From Argentina anserina (taxonomy: Eukaryota; Streptophyta; Magnoliopsida; Rosales; Rosaceae): a stretch of DNA of 64,000 nucleotides. The stretch is taken from NCBI RefSeq assembly GCF_933775445.1, contig NC_065874.1, positions 684,501 to 748,500 of the forward strand, written 5' to 3'. Of the stretch, positions 1 to 11,234 are shown in pieces; position 1 is the stretch's first letter; the number at the start of each line of letters is the position of its first letter. The notes below the pieces were generated by a model. The model was not told the DNA's origin and did not search any database. It worked only from the letters and a program-made list of their open reading frames with translations. The position numbers and the translations under genes are program-made.

Positions 1-656
1 TTGTTAAAACCATCACCATGATCTAAGTCTCAGCTTCTTAGTGGTCGCTAACTGGTAGCTCATCGGGATTACAATCTGGGTAGATAATAATGCCCACGAG
101 AGATTTACATAAATCACACATACTCATACAACAGATTTTGATACTGAATACGCTAAGGAGGTCGTGCTGCTGTTCAACTTCTGCAAAGATGATGAGTCGT
201 CACTTGTCAGAGACATAATGTAGGGTCTTCAACCTGTGATGTCAATGGCACTCTTCTTGTGGCATTTAGACATGTTGAATTAGGACAGTAGCCAGGCCTT
301 CAAGTAAGATTTAATGGGATACTTAACTTTATGCTTGCTGCATTCTATACACGATGAATTAGTGAAGTCATGGTCATCTTCTCCTCTTGGCCATTTGTTG
401 TACAACTTTTATGTACATTTAGTTGCATCACTTTTGGCAGGATCGAAGATGGTGTATTGGTTCAAATCTTTTAGCTGATATTCAAACTTTCGTTGTAGAA
501 TGCTGCCCAACTGAATAACTAGCAACTTGTTCCTGAATTTTCACAGTTTGCGTAATTTCTAGGCCAGACGAGGATGTGAATTCAATCATTATTAGGTTAC
601 CTACAGAAAATGGTCATAACTAAGTATTAACTGTTGAGTCCCAAGTACTTAACTAC
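1..656. other. No gene recognised; downstream flank of the PPR gene
   Basis: No long open frame or recognisable motif was found on either strand. The stretch lies 3' of the minus-strand PPR gene and probably holds its 3' untranslated region and spacer. Exons of a neighbouring gene outside the window cannot be excluded. Confidence 0.4.
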
Positions 657-2909
657 TTATCCAACGCCATCCCAACTGCGGACGCTTGATTTCCTCATTT
701 CATTGCTCAAAAAATTCAATAGTGACAGTATATCATCAATTTGAGGATTTGAATTGTGATCTGTATAGAATGTAGTTATAGTCCCATGTAATTCGATAAA
801 ACTCCAACCAGGGAGCTTTTTCAAGCCAAGAGACTTCATTTGGTTCCATGCTTCACCAACGCCATCCCATCTGTTCATTGAAGCAAAGGTATGTGCCAAT
901 TGCACGTAATTTCCAGCTTCCACAGGTCTCAGCCTCAAAATTTCTCCTGCAATAACGTCCCCGAGAACCACATTGCCCTTGGTTCGACATGCATCAAGAA
1001 GTATGCCCAATACATCAACTGCAGGCTCGGCAAACACCCTCCTGTAGAAATCATATGCCTCTTCCACCCTTCCAGCTCGACTGAGAAGATCGACAATGCA
1101 AGCTCGATGTTCAAGGCTTGGTGCAATACCAAAATCACCAGTCATTGACTGGTATATGCTCAAACCCTTGTCGACAAGACCATTATGACTACAAGCTGAA
1201 AGAATCGAGAGGAAAATGACATGATTTGGTTTGATTCCGGTCTGCAGAAGCTCTGCATACAACTCTAATGCAGTATCTGCTTTTCCATGACAACCATAAC
1301 CAGAGATAATAGTGCTCCACGACACCAAATCCGGGTTAGACATCTGAAAAAAGCACTTGTGAGCTCTATCCAAGTCACCGCATTTTGAGTACATGTCAAC
1401 TAGAGCTGTGTCTACCAAGATACACGGTCTGAGCCAACTTCTAATAGTAACGCTATGGATCCACTTTCCTTGATTGAGAGCCCCATTAGAAGCACAAGCT
1501 TGGAGAAGGGAGACCACAGTTAATGAATCAGGCTTCTGAAGAGTTGCCCTCATCTCAGAGAAAAGAGCCAGAGCTTCGCATAGATGACCATTTTGAGCAT
1601 ATCCAGCAACTATAGCATTCCAAGAAACCAAATCTCTATTGCTCATACTTTGGAAAACACTGCGACTTTGATCCAAACATGCACACTTTGCATACATGGT
1701 AATGAGGGAGTTTTGGGCAGGAATGTCAAGTCTCATTCTATGCCTTAACACATAACAGTGAATAGAGGTTCCTAGCTCAAAAGATCCCAGATGTGCACAA
1801 GCTGCCAGTGCACTAGCTATGGTGGCACTAGACGGTTCTGTTCTCGATTCCAACATCTGACCAAAAATCAGTATAGCCCTGTCTGCAAAATCATTTTGCG
1901 CAAGCCCTGAAATCATAGCTGTCCACAAAACCACATCCTTATGCATTGTTCTCTCAAATATCCGAAACGCAAGATCAATATTCCTGCACTTCAAGTACAT
2001 AACAATAAGCGCCGTTTCAACATGGGAATCCATTTCAAATCCTGCTCTTAAAATCTGCCCATGCACAGACTTCCCCAATCTAAGATCACTCTGTGTCGCA
2101 GCCACAGACACGGCAGACGCATAAGTCTGTTTATCAGGTTCCAATCCTTCAACCCTCATCTTACATAATAGCTGGAACACTTCTCTTGTATCTCCACATT
2201 GTGCATAACCTGAAATCAGTGAGTTCCATGAAACAGCGTCTCTTCGATTCATACACTCAAACAAGTCTCTACCATCTTCAACTCTCCCACATTTACAATA
2301 CACATTCAACATTGAGTTCATCAAAGACATATCAGACTCAAAACCATACACCACAGCACAACCATGCAAACACTGAACATGGGCAAGTCCCGATGCTCCA
2401 GACAGCAAGCTGAGCAGAGTAACTGAACTGGGTTGAACTCCCTCACGCCTCATCTCACCAAACATACCAAACGCAACTCCAACACTTCCACCACGCGAAT
2501 AACATCCGATAATCGAAGTCCAAGGAACAACATTTCTCTCCAGCATTGCGTCGAACACCTTCCGCGCACTCTCGACGTAACCGAATTTCGCGTAGAAGTT
2601 AATCAATGAAGAGGCAATATAAGCATCTGAAGAAAACCCATTAACCAGAATGCACTGATGAAACGAGACGCCGTAACCAGAGAGGTTAAGTGAGGTGCAA
2701 GCTTTGAGTAGATTAGGGAAGGTGTGGGTATCTGGAGCAATGTGGGCTTTGAGCATAGAGGAATATGTAGCGAGGACTTCATGGTGTGAGTGTTGAGATG
2801 AGAGACGGTTGATGATAGCGTTGAAAGCTCTGGTAGTAGAGGTGGCAGTTGCTGTGGGTTGAGTCTGGGGTTTTAGAGGGTTTAAGAAAGAGGTTGTTAG
2901 CTTGTTCAT
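657..2909 (-). CDS. Pentatricopeptide repeat protein, PLS class with E domain (At4g04370/PCMP-E99-like)
   Basis: Intronless gene of 750 codons. The frame is open upstream to 3074, but the internal ATG at 2909 (MNKLTTSF) gives the better start: the extra 55 residues look like leader sequence, and known relatives begin near this point. From about residue 40 to 620 the protein is a run of PLS-type PPR motifs, with repeated cores such as NSLITMYAKC, DLVSWNAIVAGYAQNG and PNHVIFLSILSACSHNGLVD. A C-terminal E/E+ region follows, ending near LGLKKLPGWSFIEL. There is no DYW deaminase domain. PLS proteins of this kind act in organelles in site-specific RNA editing, recruiting a deaminase in trans. The N-terminus (serine/threonine-rich, few acids) fits an organelle transit peptide. 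A decayed fragment of a second copy lies at 3683-3830. The target RNA site cannot be told from the sequence by eye. Confidence 0.9.
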   Translation of the reverse strand: MNKLTTSFLNPLKPQTQPTATATSTTRAFNAIINRLSSQHSHHEVLATYSSMLKAHIAPDTHTFPNLLKACTSLNLSGYGVSFHQCILVNGFSSDAYIASSLINFYAKFGYVESARKVFDAMLERNVVPWTSIIGCYSRGGSVGVAFGMFGEMRREGVQPSSVTLLSLLSGASGLAHVQCLHGCAVVYGFESDMSLMNSMLNVYCKCGRVEDGRDLFECMNRRDAVSWNSLISGYAQCGDTREVFQLLCKMRVEGLEPDKQTYASAVSVAATQSDLRLGKSVHGQILRAGFEMDSHVETALIVMYLKCRNIDLAFRIFERTMHKDVVLWTAMISGLAQNDFADRAILIFGQMLESRTEPSSATIASALAACAHLGSFELGTSIHCYVLRHRMRLDIPAQNSLITMYAKCACLDQSRSVFQSMSNRDLVSWNAIVAGYAQNGHLCEALALFSEMRATLQKPDSLTVVSLLQACASNGALNQGKWIHSVTIRSWLRPCILVDTALVDMYSKCGDLDRAHKCFFQMSNPDLVSWSTIISGYGCHGKADTALELYAELLQTGIKPNHVIFLSILSACSHNGLVDKGLSIYQSMTGDFGIAPSLEHRACIVDLLSRAGRVEEAYDFYRRVFAEPAVDVLGILLDACRTKGNVVLGDVIAGEILRLRPVEAGNYVQLAHTFASMNRWDGVGEAWNQMKSLGLKKLPGWSFIELHGTITTFYTDHNSNPQIDDILSLLNFLSNEMRKSSVRSWDGVG

Positions 2910-3261
2910 AACTCGTGTCAGTATAGAACCCCAATTGTGACTAGTTATCTTATCTAGCACAGAAATGATGAAGATGTAGATTTTGGTTTTGCATGGTTTA
3001 TTCTCATTCACTCCATCGATCGGTTTGTTAATGGCGTTATGATGTTTCTCTAGATCGTCTAATTTACGGTACAAGATATAGCTAGTCTATCAAAGAACTG
3101 ATTATTCCAACTTATTACGTAATACGTAAAATTGAATGAAGCATCAAATTACATTCTTCCATGCATTTTTCAACTGGCACAATAGAAATTGAGCCAATCG
3201 AAGAACTTAAGACACTAAAACTAGGTCAAGAAACTTATGAATATGTAAAGATTAGAATGCA

Positions 3262-3660
3262 CTAATTTATGCAAGACGGAGGGATGTGCGAGCCATAAGA
3301 GTTGCCAATGACATTATCACATACGGAAATGGCAGCTCGTCCTTTAGGACCATTATAAGGTAGCTTGATATTTTCCATCACTATATTCTTGCATGGCTTT
3401 TTTTTGCTGCATCTCAGAGTCACTGCCTCTTGGGAAGACGAGGTTCCAGATATGTTTCTGAATGTAACATTGCTGATTTGCACATTTGATGAAGAAGTCT
3501 ACAATGAACAAAAAGAGTTGTTAAAACCTAGCTTGTTTTATCAATTAAAACTTACTTTCCATAGTAAAAGAAAATGGATTAAACCAATATATTTACCTGT
3601 TGTTTGCATGGTCTCTTCGTTCAATATTGTTGATCGATGATAATGGGATTCTTGACGTCA
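3262..3660 (-). pseudogene. Polygalacturonase 3' fragment (last exon plus end of exon 3)
   Basis: The segment 3262-3483 is a second copy of the final exon of the polygalacturonase at 4187-6278. It shares NIVMENIKLP, SVCDNVIGNSYGS and a PPSCI-type end. The segment 3597-3660 matches the 3' end of exon 3, including PIIIDQQY and the intron donor, but the codon after QQY has become a stop where the intact gene reads Cys-Pro. The intervening intron is also recognisably duplicated. Exons 1, 2 and most of exon 3 are missing, so this is a dead remnant. Confidence 0.85.
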
Positions 3661-3682
3661 ATCATTTTATTAAACAGCACGA

Positions 3683-3830
3683 TTTTTATCCATATGGGCA
3701 CACTTTGCGTACATGGTAACAAGAGAGTTTTGTGTAGGAATGTCAAGTCTCAATCCATGACAAACACATAACGATGAATAGAGGTTCCTAGGCTGACTGC
3801 CTGAGATTATAGCCTTCCACAGAAGTAAAT
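3683..3830 (-). pseudogene. PPR gene fragment
   Basis: Translated on the minus strand, this stretch contains LDIPTQNSLVTMYAKCAHMD, close to LDIPAQNSLITMYAKCACLD of the intact PPR protein (parent region about 1672-1784). It is joined directly to a piece resembling parent 1905-1940 (LWKAIISG against LWTAMISG), so about 120 bp between them was deleted. It sits between the two copies of the polygalacturonase terminal exon, in the order expected after tandem duplication of a PPR-polygalacturonase pair. Confidence 0.8.
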
Positions 3831-4186
3831 TTGACCTTAACCATAGATTCTTGGTTTTCTTTTTTGGCAAGTAACTAATTTTGATCTGCAGGGTTATTCC
3901 CATTTATGACCGATCATCTATCGTTCTTTTACTATATCGATAATTAATTACGGTGTACTTTCGGATAAAAACCAGTATAAACACTAGCTACTATAATGCC
4001 TAGTAGGAACACGGACGTAATGATACAAACTTATTTATGCATAAAAGAAAGCATCAAATTACAGTGTTTTCATGCATTTTTACCCGGCGAAGCAACCAAC
4101 AATTGAGACTAAATAATGATAACACTATCACTATCTAATTAATTCATGAAACTTATAAATAATAAGGAATAGATGGCACTAATTAT

Positions 4187-6278
4187 TTATATGCAAGAAG
4201 GAGGGACATTGTGCGAGCCATAAGAGTTGCCAATGACATTATCGCATACAGAAGTGGCATCTCCCTTTGAACCATTATGAGGTAGCTTGATATTCTCCAT
4301 CACTATATTCTTGCATGGCTTGCTTTTGCTACATTTAAGAGTCACTGCTTCTTGGGAGGACGATGTTCCCCATATGTTTCTGAATGTAACATCACTGATT
4401 TGCACATCTGACGAAGAAGAAGCCTATAATGAACAAGAAATGTTAAACCCAGTACGTTTTCATTCCAAAAGAAAATGGCTTAAATTTATATATTACCTGT
4501 TGATCGCATTGATTGTGCGGACAGTATTGTTGATCGATGATGATGGGATACATAACATCAATCATGTTAATGTTTTCATACACGATATTTGAAGCCTTCA
4601 AGGGTCTTGGAGAATCTCGAGCCCAAGTTTTGATTCTCAAACCATTATCAGTGTTTTTGAAAACACTATTTTTCACAAAAATTCCTTCAACATCATATTC
4701 AGTATAAGCATGCCCTCCAAGACTTCCGATACTTATGCCATGTCCAGGACCACAAAAGACATTAGATATGTGGATTTTTCGATTTCCCGACAGAATTGCT
4801 ATACAGTCATCGCCGGTCTGAATAATACTATGTCTAATTCTAATGCGGTATGAATTTCCTATTTTTATGCCGTCAGTGTTGGGACTTTCTGCAGGGGCAG
4901 TGATTCTTATGTTTCTGAAGTCTATCTTTTGGCATCCAAAAACCTTGAAATGACTATTTTGACTGTTGACAGATCTCAAGTGATGAACGCTTGCATTTGT
5001 GACGAAGTTGAAAGTCATCGACTGATTATCACAAGAAAATCAATGTTACAATGTGATCTCATTTGATCATATAAAAAGTACCGCTAACTATTTATGAAAA
5101 CTATATATGAAAACAGTTATGCAATGAGTCATCATACTCACAAAAATGAATATATTTGCATTAATTTTTTTTTAAAACAACAAACTCACGACAAATTAAC
5201 GGAAAATTCTAGTATACATCAATGTATGATATACATCCTACATCCAACGGTCGATATTGTTTTGTGAGTGGGGTCAGAAAAATAATATCCATTGTCAACT
5301 GTTGAATGTGAGATGTAACATATTGATGTATAGTAAATTAACTCCAAATTAACACCCACTTCTTTCAATCTGCCCACCACTCCCTGTCTCATCAGGGGCA
5401 TGGCGTTTCTAGTTGATTGAAAAAAAAAATCTAAAAAATTACACTATTCTGATGCATAGCATTCAATGTTCATAATATACTATCGTAGTAATAAATGAGA
5501 AACAACAGGAAACTTCTCAGTATTGTAAGGATGCAAGTGAGTAACGAATACATATGACAAAGATGCAAGTGAGTAAAGTAATATATACATATCAAAATCG
5601 TCATGAACGTAAATTGTAATACGTTTTACGTATAGCAAGAACTTACCGTTGGGAGGGCTTTGCATCCGGTATTAGTATTGCAATCGTTACGATGCCAAAC
5701 CGAGGCTCCTTGGCCATCCAGCATACCACCTCCAGCTACGGTCAGCCCTTCGACGTTCCTAAAGGTTATCCAATTTTCAGAATTCAATGCTGAGGGACTA
5801 GTATAAGCAAGCAAAGTTCCCCTAATTATAAAGGCAATGTGACCCTTGCATGGACCTGAGAATTCAACTGGGAATAACTTGAATGTTCCGGCAGGAATCA
5901 CAAGCCTTGCTCTTCCTTCCCATTTACATGCTTCACTCCATGCTTTCAAAAATGCCTGTATGAATTAATAATGAGAATATTAGAGATGCTCTAAAATCTA
6001 AATCTTTCTCAAGGCCAGTCACTCTTGGATTTAACTCGATATAATAGTTTTACATAGTAAAGCAAAACTCAAAAATATTTTACAACGCATAGAATTACCT
6101 GGCTGTTATCTATAATTCCTCCTTGAATTGCTCCATAACGTATCACATCGAAAACCATGGGTGGACCAACACGTTGTGTATGGCCAAAGAGATCAAGATC
6201 ACGCCCTTTCACTATCCATATCAACATCAACAAAAACAAGAAAGTTCTAAACACTAGGGAAGATAGCAAACGAATCAT
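4187..6278 (-). CDS. Exopolygalacturonase-like glycoside hydrolase family 28 protein
   Basis: Four exons, all in phase 0: 6099-6278, 5647-5955, 4497-5021 and 4187-4423, coding for 416 residues, usual for plant GH28 enzymes. A signal peptide occupies about residues 1-25 (LFLLMLIWIVKG), predicting secretion to the cell wall. GH28 active-site blocks are present in exon 3: NTDG (211-214), GDDC (233-236), GHG (256-258) and RIK (292-294), supplying the three catalytic aspartates and substrate-binding His, Arg and Lys. The enzyme hydrolyses alpha-1,4-galacturonan in pectin. The NCNTNTGCK-like stretch and the CPHNQC motif resemble the exopolygalacturonase clade often expressed in pollen. The acceptor for exon 4 was chosen at 4424 because it alone keeps phase 0. 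A decayed duplicate of the 3' end lies downstream. The coding sequence looks intact; expression is unknown. Confidence 0.9.
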
Positions 6279-6331
6279 ATCTGTGTTTTTGGGTTCTATT
6301 TGTTCATGGGGTGAGTGTTTTCTTATGTTAT

Positions 6332-6340
6332 TATATATAT
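6332..6340 (-). promoter_or_regulatory. TATA box of the polygalacturonase gene
   Basis: A TATATATAA run on the minus strand lies about 54-62 bp upstream of the ATG at 6278, a plausible core promoter with a short leader. Confidence 0.5.
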
Positions 6341-6530
6341 GGAAAATGTTACTCTTCCTTTGATGAAATTATTGCCTCAATTAAGCGAAAATTATAATAA
6401 TTTATCTTTCCATGGTAGTACCTCATGCGTACGTTTTACAGATTATTGGTCGTATTGAGCAAAATTTAAGGAATTGATGAGAAATTAGAATTCTTATTTC
6501 GATAGAATACACATTTTAGGAAATTTACAC

Positions 6531-6740
6531 TGATTTAGGCATAAATTTGGGATATATAAAGTTATATGAGCAAGTGAATACAAAAATTATGTATTCAGGC
6601 CCCCAAGATTTGAACAAAAAAAAATCAATGATTTTAGCTAAATACAACATTTCACAGATTTAGGCATATATTTTGGGAAATCTAGAGTTATGTCAGAGCC
6701 AAGAAATAAGCAAGTGAATACAAAAATTATGTATCTCGGC
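6531..6740. repeat. Imperfect direct repeat, two copies
   Basis: Copies at about 6531-6600 and 6656-6740 share GATTTAGGCATA at the left and CAAGTGAATACAAAAATTAT at the right, with a short insertion in the second. No coding content or transposon ends were seen. It lies between the polygalacturonase promoter and the PLPBP pseudogene. Confidence 0.6.
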
Positions 6741-6849
6741 ATTCAAAAGGCACACAAAACTGTCTACATTTTTGTCAAAATGTCAAATACATTGCATACT
6801 TGCATGGGTTTACAAGAGTAAATAATCTAAGTATATCAAGCTAAGCCGA

Positions 6850-8948
6850 TTATTTCTTTGGATATTCTCTTGGCCCAAACGTAAGGTTTCCGGTAAATTT
6901 TACACATAAGTCTTCAACTACAAAGATACACATTATAACCATATACACACTAAGATCAGCCATGGATTAGCTCTTACAGCTTGCTCAAAGTCCGCATACA
7001 TGCCCATTGATAGCTCACATTTATCTTCTGGAATTCCAAGTGCCTTGCAGACCTCCGCTCTGCAGTTCGCTAATGTCTAAAAACAAACAGTATGATTGAA
7101 GTATCACCACCACTCAGGGGACTAAAATCATGGAGAATTATATATATACGTTATCAAACTATTACCTTAAATTTTTCTAGTGTAGATGAATAATCCAACA
7201 TACCAATGGTCATCAGACCACAAAGTTCAAGATTTGGACAATCCAAACTCACATGCTTCACAAGCTCAACACATTCAGAGGGCTCAACACCAGATTTTGC
7301 TGCAACAATTTTCCATGTAGCAGATATATGTCCGCATTTGATGTCTATAATAAGACTAGTTATTATAACTATAACTAGACGGAAGAAAGAAATGAAGGCT
7401 AATATCTCTGTTCCTCCAAGTTAAAAGAAAGAAATTGGATTGTTCCGTGGAACAACTCTTTCCGATCCCCATAAAATTGCGGGATATTCACTCCTTATAA
7501 CTAATCCAATAATCCATCTACTTCACTTATATTAGATACAGTTGGAGTTAATCTTTATTTCTTCCATCACTAATCCTTCAATCTAAAGATGAGTTTAGAT
7601 GTGCAATCCAAACTCAAACACCAAACACATAAAGAACCAATAACTAACATACATCCAAACTTACACACCATGAACACAAATGACCTACATTCATCTGTAA
7701 GGCATATAAATGAAAACCCTTCAACACATAAAAATTGCGGGAGAAGACATAAAGAACCAATAACTAACATACGTCCAAACTTACACACCAGGAACTTAAA
7801 TGACCTATATTTATCTGTAAGACATATAAATAAAAACCCTTCAACACATAAAAATTGTGGGAGGTCATATCTGTGAAAGTTGTAGCTCAAACCTAGTTAA
7901 CTTACATTCTTCTCCACTAGTAATCACTTGGAGCAAGACCTTCAAAGGCTTTCTCCCAATGCTAGAAACAACCGTATTAAGACGGTTTGCAATCTGCAAA
8001 ATATTTAGCATGAACTTAAACACCAATCAAACAACTTAAATAAAAAGAACAAGGATTTGCAAGAAAATCACCACTTTAACTGCCCACAAATCACAAAAAC
8101 CACCACATTCATGACACTTTACAAAGACCACCACTTTAACTGCCCAACAATCACACATTTAACCCGAACTTCATTAATACACAAAAAGGGCACCAGGCAA
8201 TAAGAAACCTCAATAATTTATTCACAAAACGTTAAACTCACATGTATAATCTCGACTACTAATCACAAAACGCATTCTTGACATCTCTAAATACACTAGC
8301 CCTTTCAGTAAGAAAGCCAAGTGTTTAATGTTTACCTTCTCATCATCCACACTCTCCACCATTGCAAGATTGGGCACAGCAGCTGTAAAATTTCACACAA
8401 GAAGATTGTGTTGCATTCATTTACTCAAAACAACAATGCTTAATCAACAAAGCTTAAATTTTTATGATTCTAAATAATCAATAACAACTAATAATACAGA
8501 GTTTGATATATATATAAAAAAATGAATCATACTTAAAAGTGGCTTTACTTTATTGCTTTGCAAATTCCCAATGAAATGTCACTCTATATCTTCTGGAAGC
8601 TGCAAAACACCAAACCCAATAATCACAAATTTTTACAGATCAAAACTTCAAAAACAAAATTTCAATTCTTTGAAATACAAAAACTGAGCTCAGAGCACAA
8701 AATACCTGAGGAGCTTTCTTGACGATTTCCTAGACGTAATTCTCGCCGAAGCAGCGGTGGCCGGCGTCGTAAACTTGCCGGAGGACGGCAGCCGGCTTCG
8801 TCTTGCTCACCGCCACCACTCGGATCTCCTCGGCTCGGTGGCCGGATTTCTCGGCTGCCAGCTGGACGTGGTGGAGGACTGACCGGAGAGCGGTGGCTGC
8901 GACGCCGTCGCCTGCGGCGGAGCTGAATATAGTGGCTGGATTGGTCGA
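6850..8948 (-). pseudogene. Pyridoxal-phosphate homeostasis protein (YggS/PLPBP family), broken
   Basis: Seven exon remnants in correct order with good splice sites: about 8706-8948, 8533-8599, 8336-8382, 7906-7993, 7166-7299, 6978-7076 and about 6850-6890. Recognisable blocks are [13 protein letters not shown] (the PLP-binding lysine segment), FGENYV, HFIGNLQSNKVKPLL, VPNLAMVESVDDEK, RKPLKVLLQV, CPNLELCGLMTIGMLDYSS, ELSMGM.ADFEQA and GPREYPKK. Intact relatives bind PLP and control vitamin B6 homeostasis. Lesions: a TAG in exon 1 where the family has Gln (FGENYV*EIV), a TGA in exon 2 where it has Trp (PEDIE*HFIG), no in-frame ATG between the upstream TGA at 8949-8951 and exon 1, and a degraded start of the last exon. 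All internal phases still agree, so the loss is recent. Intron 4 is swollen by a 120-bp tandem duplication. Confidence 0.88.
7627..7863. repeat. 120-bp tandem duplication inside a PLPBP pseudogene intron
   Basis: Two copies offset by exactly 120 bp (7627-7743 and 7747-7863), both running from ACATAAAGAACCAATAACTA to AAAATTG(C/T)GGGAG, with about ten differences. A partial third trace lies just before 7627. The open frames across it on both strands are products of the repeat, not genes. Confidence 0.8.
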
Positions 8949-10094
8949 TCAGCCGTTGGGTTATGAACACTCTACCTGTGGTATCGTGGTGCTTAAAACA
9001 CTTCCCGTTTGCCATTTACTGAGCCCAAAACGGCAGCGTTTTGCAGTCTACAACTCCCCATAGGCCCATATTACTTCGGACTATACGTAGTTATTTTCGT
9101 ATATACGAAAACTTGGGTTGACTTTTGAACTCAAAATACCAAAAATAGATCTATGATCAATGAACTGGATTAGATCATAGAACATTGATTTGCATCCGAT
9201 CCGTAAAATAAACATTGTTTTTGTGCTTAGAGAGACATATAAACAACTGCCCGCGCACGTAGTGGAGCTCAGCTAATTATAAGCTCCCATCGATCAATTG
9301 GACCACTGGGCCTCGGGTTATCTTATATATGACATACCAAGATAAATTATTTATGCATATATATGCTTCTAAATGCGAGATTAATATCATGTTTATATAC
9401 TCTAACCGATATCTTAGAACTATAACATATATGTCCTAAGACCTAACATATAATTATATCAAATGATGCGTTTTTACACATAATGTAACTTGATCTAAAA
9501 CTCAATAAAATTATAAAATATCTCACGTGTCGTACCCTTTAATGTTATTAGTCTAATTTTTACTATATTTGTTTCTGATTGGTTACTTATATGTAAATAA
9601 TTTTTTGTCATTTTCACCGCGTGCATTTTAACTATATCATGATATAATATGATTAGCTAGGTACATCATATAACAGTGTCACGTGGTGTGACAAATACAC
9701 AATAATTACTCATATATACAGTATGTATATTGTACGTGAGTCATGAAACCGGTTTTCATAGCTCAATGTAACATTTTAATATAACTTAATATGACTCATT
9801 TAATTACACGTACTTTAGCTTTCCAAAATGCAAGGTTTGTGGAGAACTGAAGATTGGATCAAAAATTTTAAACTACCCTCAACTATATATATGGTGTAGC
9901 TCGATCTGTGTTTCTTCTTTATGAAATGATCTTATTTGATTTGATATGTCTTATGTATACATATATATATCTATAAGTTGTACGTACCTGTGTTTGTAGG
10001 GTAAACAGAAGGGTGCGTATTTCTCTAATAAGAACTCGAACGGAGTTGTAGCTCATAGCAAAATTAATCGGATAGTTTCTAAGTCGTCCTCCTG
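8949..10094. other. Intergenic, AT-rich; no gene seen
   Basis: This stretch holds the upstream region of the PLPBP pseudogene and then AT-rich spacer. No open frame, RNA gene or transposon end was recognised. Confidence 0.5.
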
Positions 10095-10515
10095 GAATAT
10101 TCTAGACGCACATATATATTAGTCAATAGTCAAATTGTAGAATTCTATTAAGTATTTAGCTTGAAAAGGTCAATATAGGCTACAAGCAGCTAGTGCTTCT
10201 ATAACGGCTTCTTACCCAGGTTTGGTATAGAGAACATGCATTTGGTTTCTTAGTCTCTTAAAACAAGATCGAAGGCCAGTATGTGCTCACGCAATTACCT
10301 AAGCATACACATGAATCAGAACCAAATTTAAGCTTAGCCAAACCTGCCCAACTTATATTTACGTACGTATAGTAATCTCTGTATCTTTTGCAAATTCACC
10401 TAATTTAAGTATAATGTTTCTTGCAAAGCCTAACTTTCGTTTACTTGCATGTTTTGTCAGCCCTTCGTATTAGACCATCCCATTAAGTACCCGAGTAGTC
10501 ACACGCACAGTTTAT
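10095..10515. repeat. Duplicated upstream block, copy 1 (STIG1 locus)
   Basis: A 421-bp block nearly identical to 13830-14252. Both begin GAATATTCTAGACGCACATA and end at CACGCACAGTTTAT. Copy 2 abuts the promoter of the downstream STIG1 gene. This copy ends about 720 bp before the start codon of the upstream STIG1 gene, and the sequence after it diverges. It is a relic of the duplication that produced the gene pair and may carry enhancer elements. Confidence 0.85.
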
Positions 10516-11098
10516 GTATGCTAACATTCTAATAATAGTTAACACAACAAGGAAACTGGTTAAATTGTGACGAAATTTTTTTTGTCTGGAGTCGAGCTTA
10601 GATATGACTGGCCTCTACACTCTATTATGATGCAAAGTTCAGTTCATCATGAGGTAAGGTTGCCCTGCATTCGGTCAGCTACTGATCAAAAGCGACTTGT
10701 ATCCATAAATATATACTTGATTAATTAAGAGTGATCAATTAGTTCCTGAACTGAAAAGTTAATAAGATACCCGAATGATATGGAGAAATACGGGATCTTA
10801 GTCGATTTTATTCCCATCTTGGATAATACCCTTCAATGATTGATCATAAATATGCAGACTGTACGCTAGCTATTGTAAATCTTCGCAGACTTAATGCATA
10901 TGATATGAAGGGTACAGAGAATAAAAAATTAGGCTAGTTAGGTCAACTTTTCTTTATGTCCAATCAAGTGATTTCGCTTCTTTAGAAGATCAAAGATTTT
11001 CAGTAATTTGTAAGCAGTCGAATGAATTTAGACCACCATACAGATAAAGCAAAACTTATATTTCAAGTTTTCTATTGTCAACTCCCCCGAACTGTTTC

Positions 11099-11105
11099 TA
11101 TAAAA
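11099..11105 (+). promoter_or_regulatory. TATA box of the upstream STIG1 gene
   Basis: TATAAAA 130 bp before the ATG at 11235, followed by a pyrimidine-rich leader, typical of a plant core promoter. Confidence 0.6.
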
Positions 11106-11234
11106 CCCCAGCTCTCCTTCATCTTCAGTACGAATCCTAGCTACAGGCTCTCCATTCTCTCTCCCTCTCTCCTTCTCTTCACAAATCACAACGTACTTTA
11201 TCGTATTATTCCCAACGTAATTGCATCTACAGAC

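Noticed and set aside
2093..2413. Plus-strand open frames inside the PPR gene
   Set aside because: They are antisense shadows of a conserved coding sequence, with no motif or splice context of their own.
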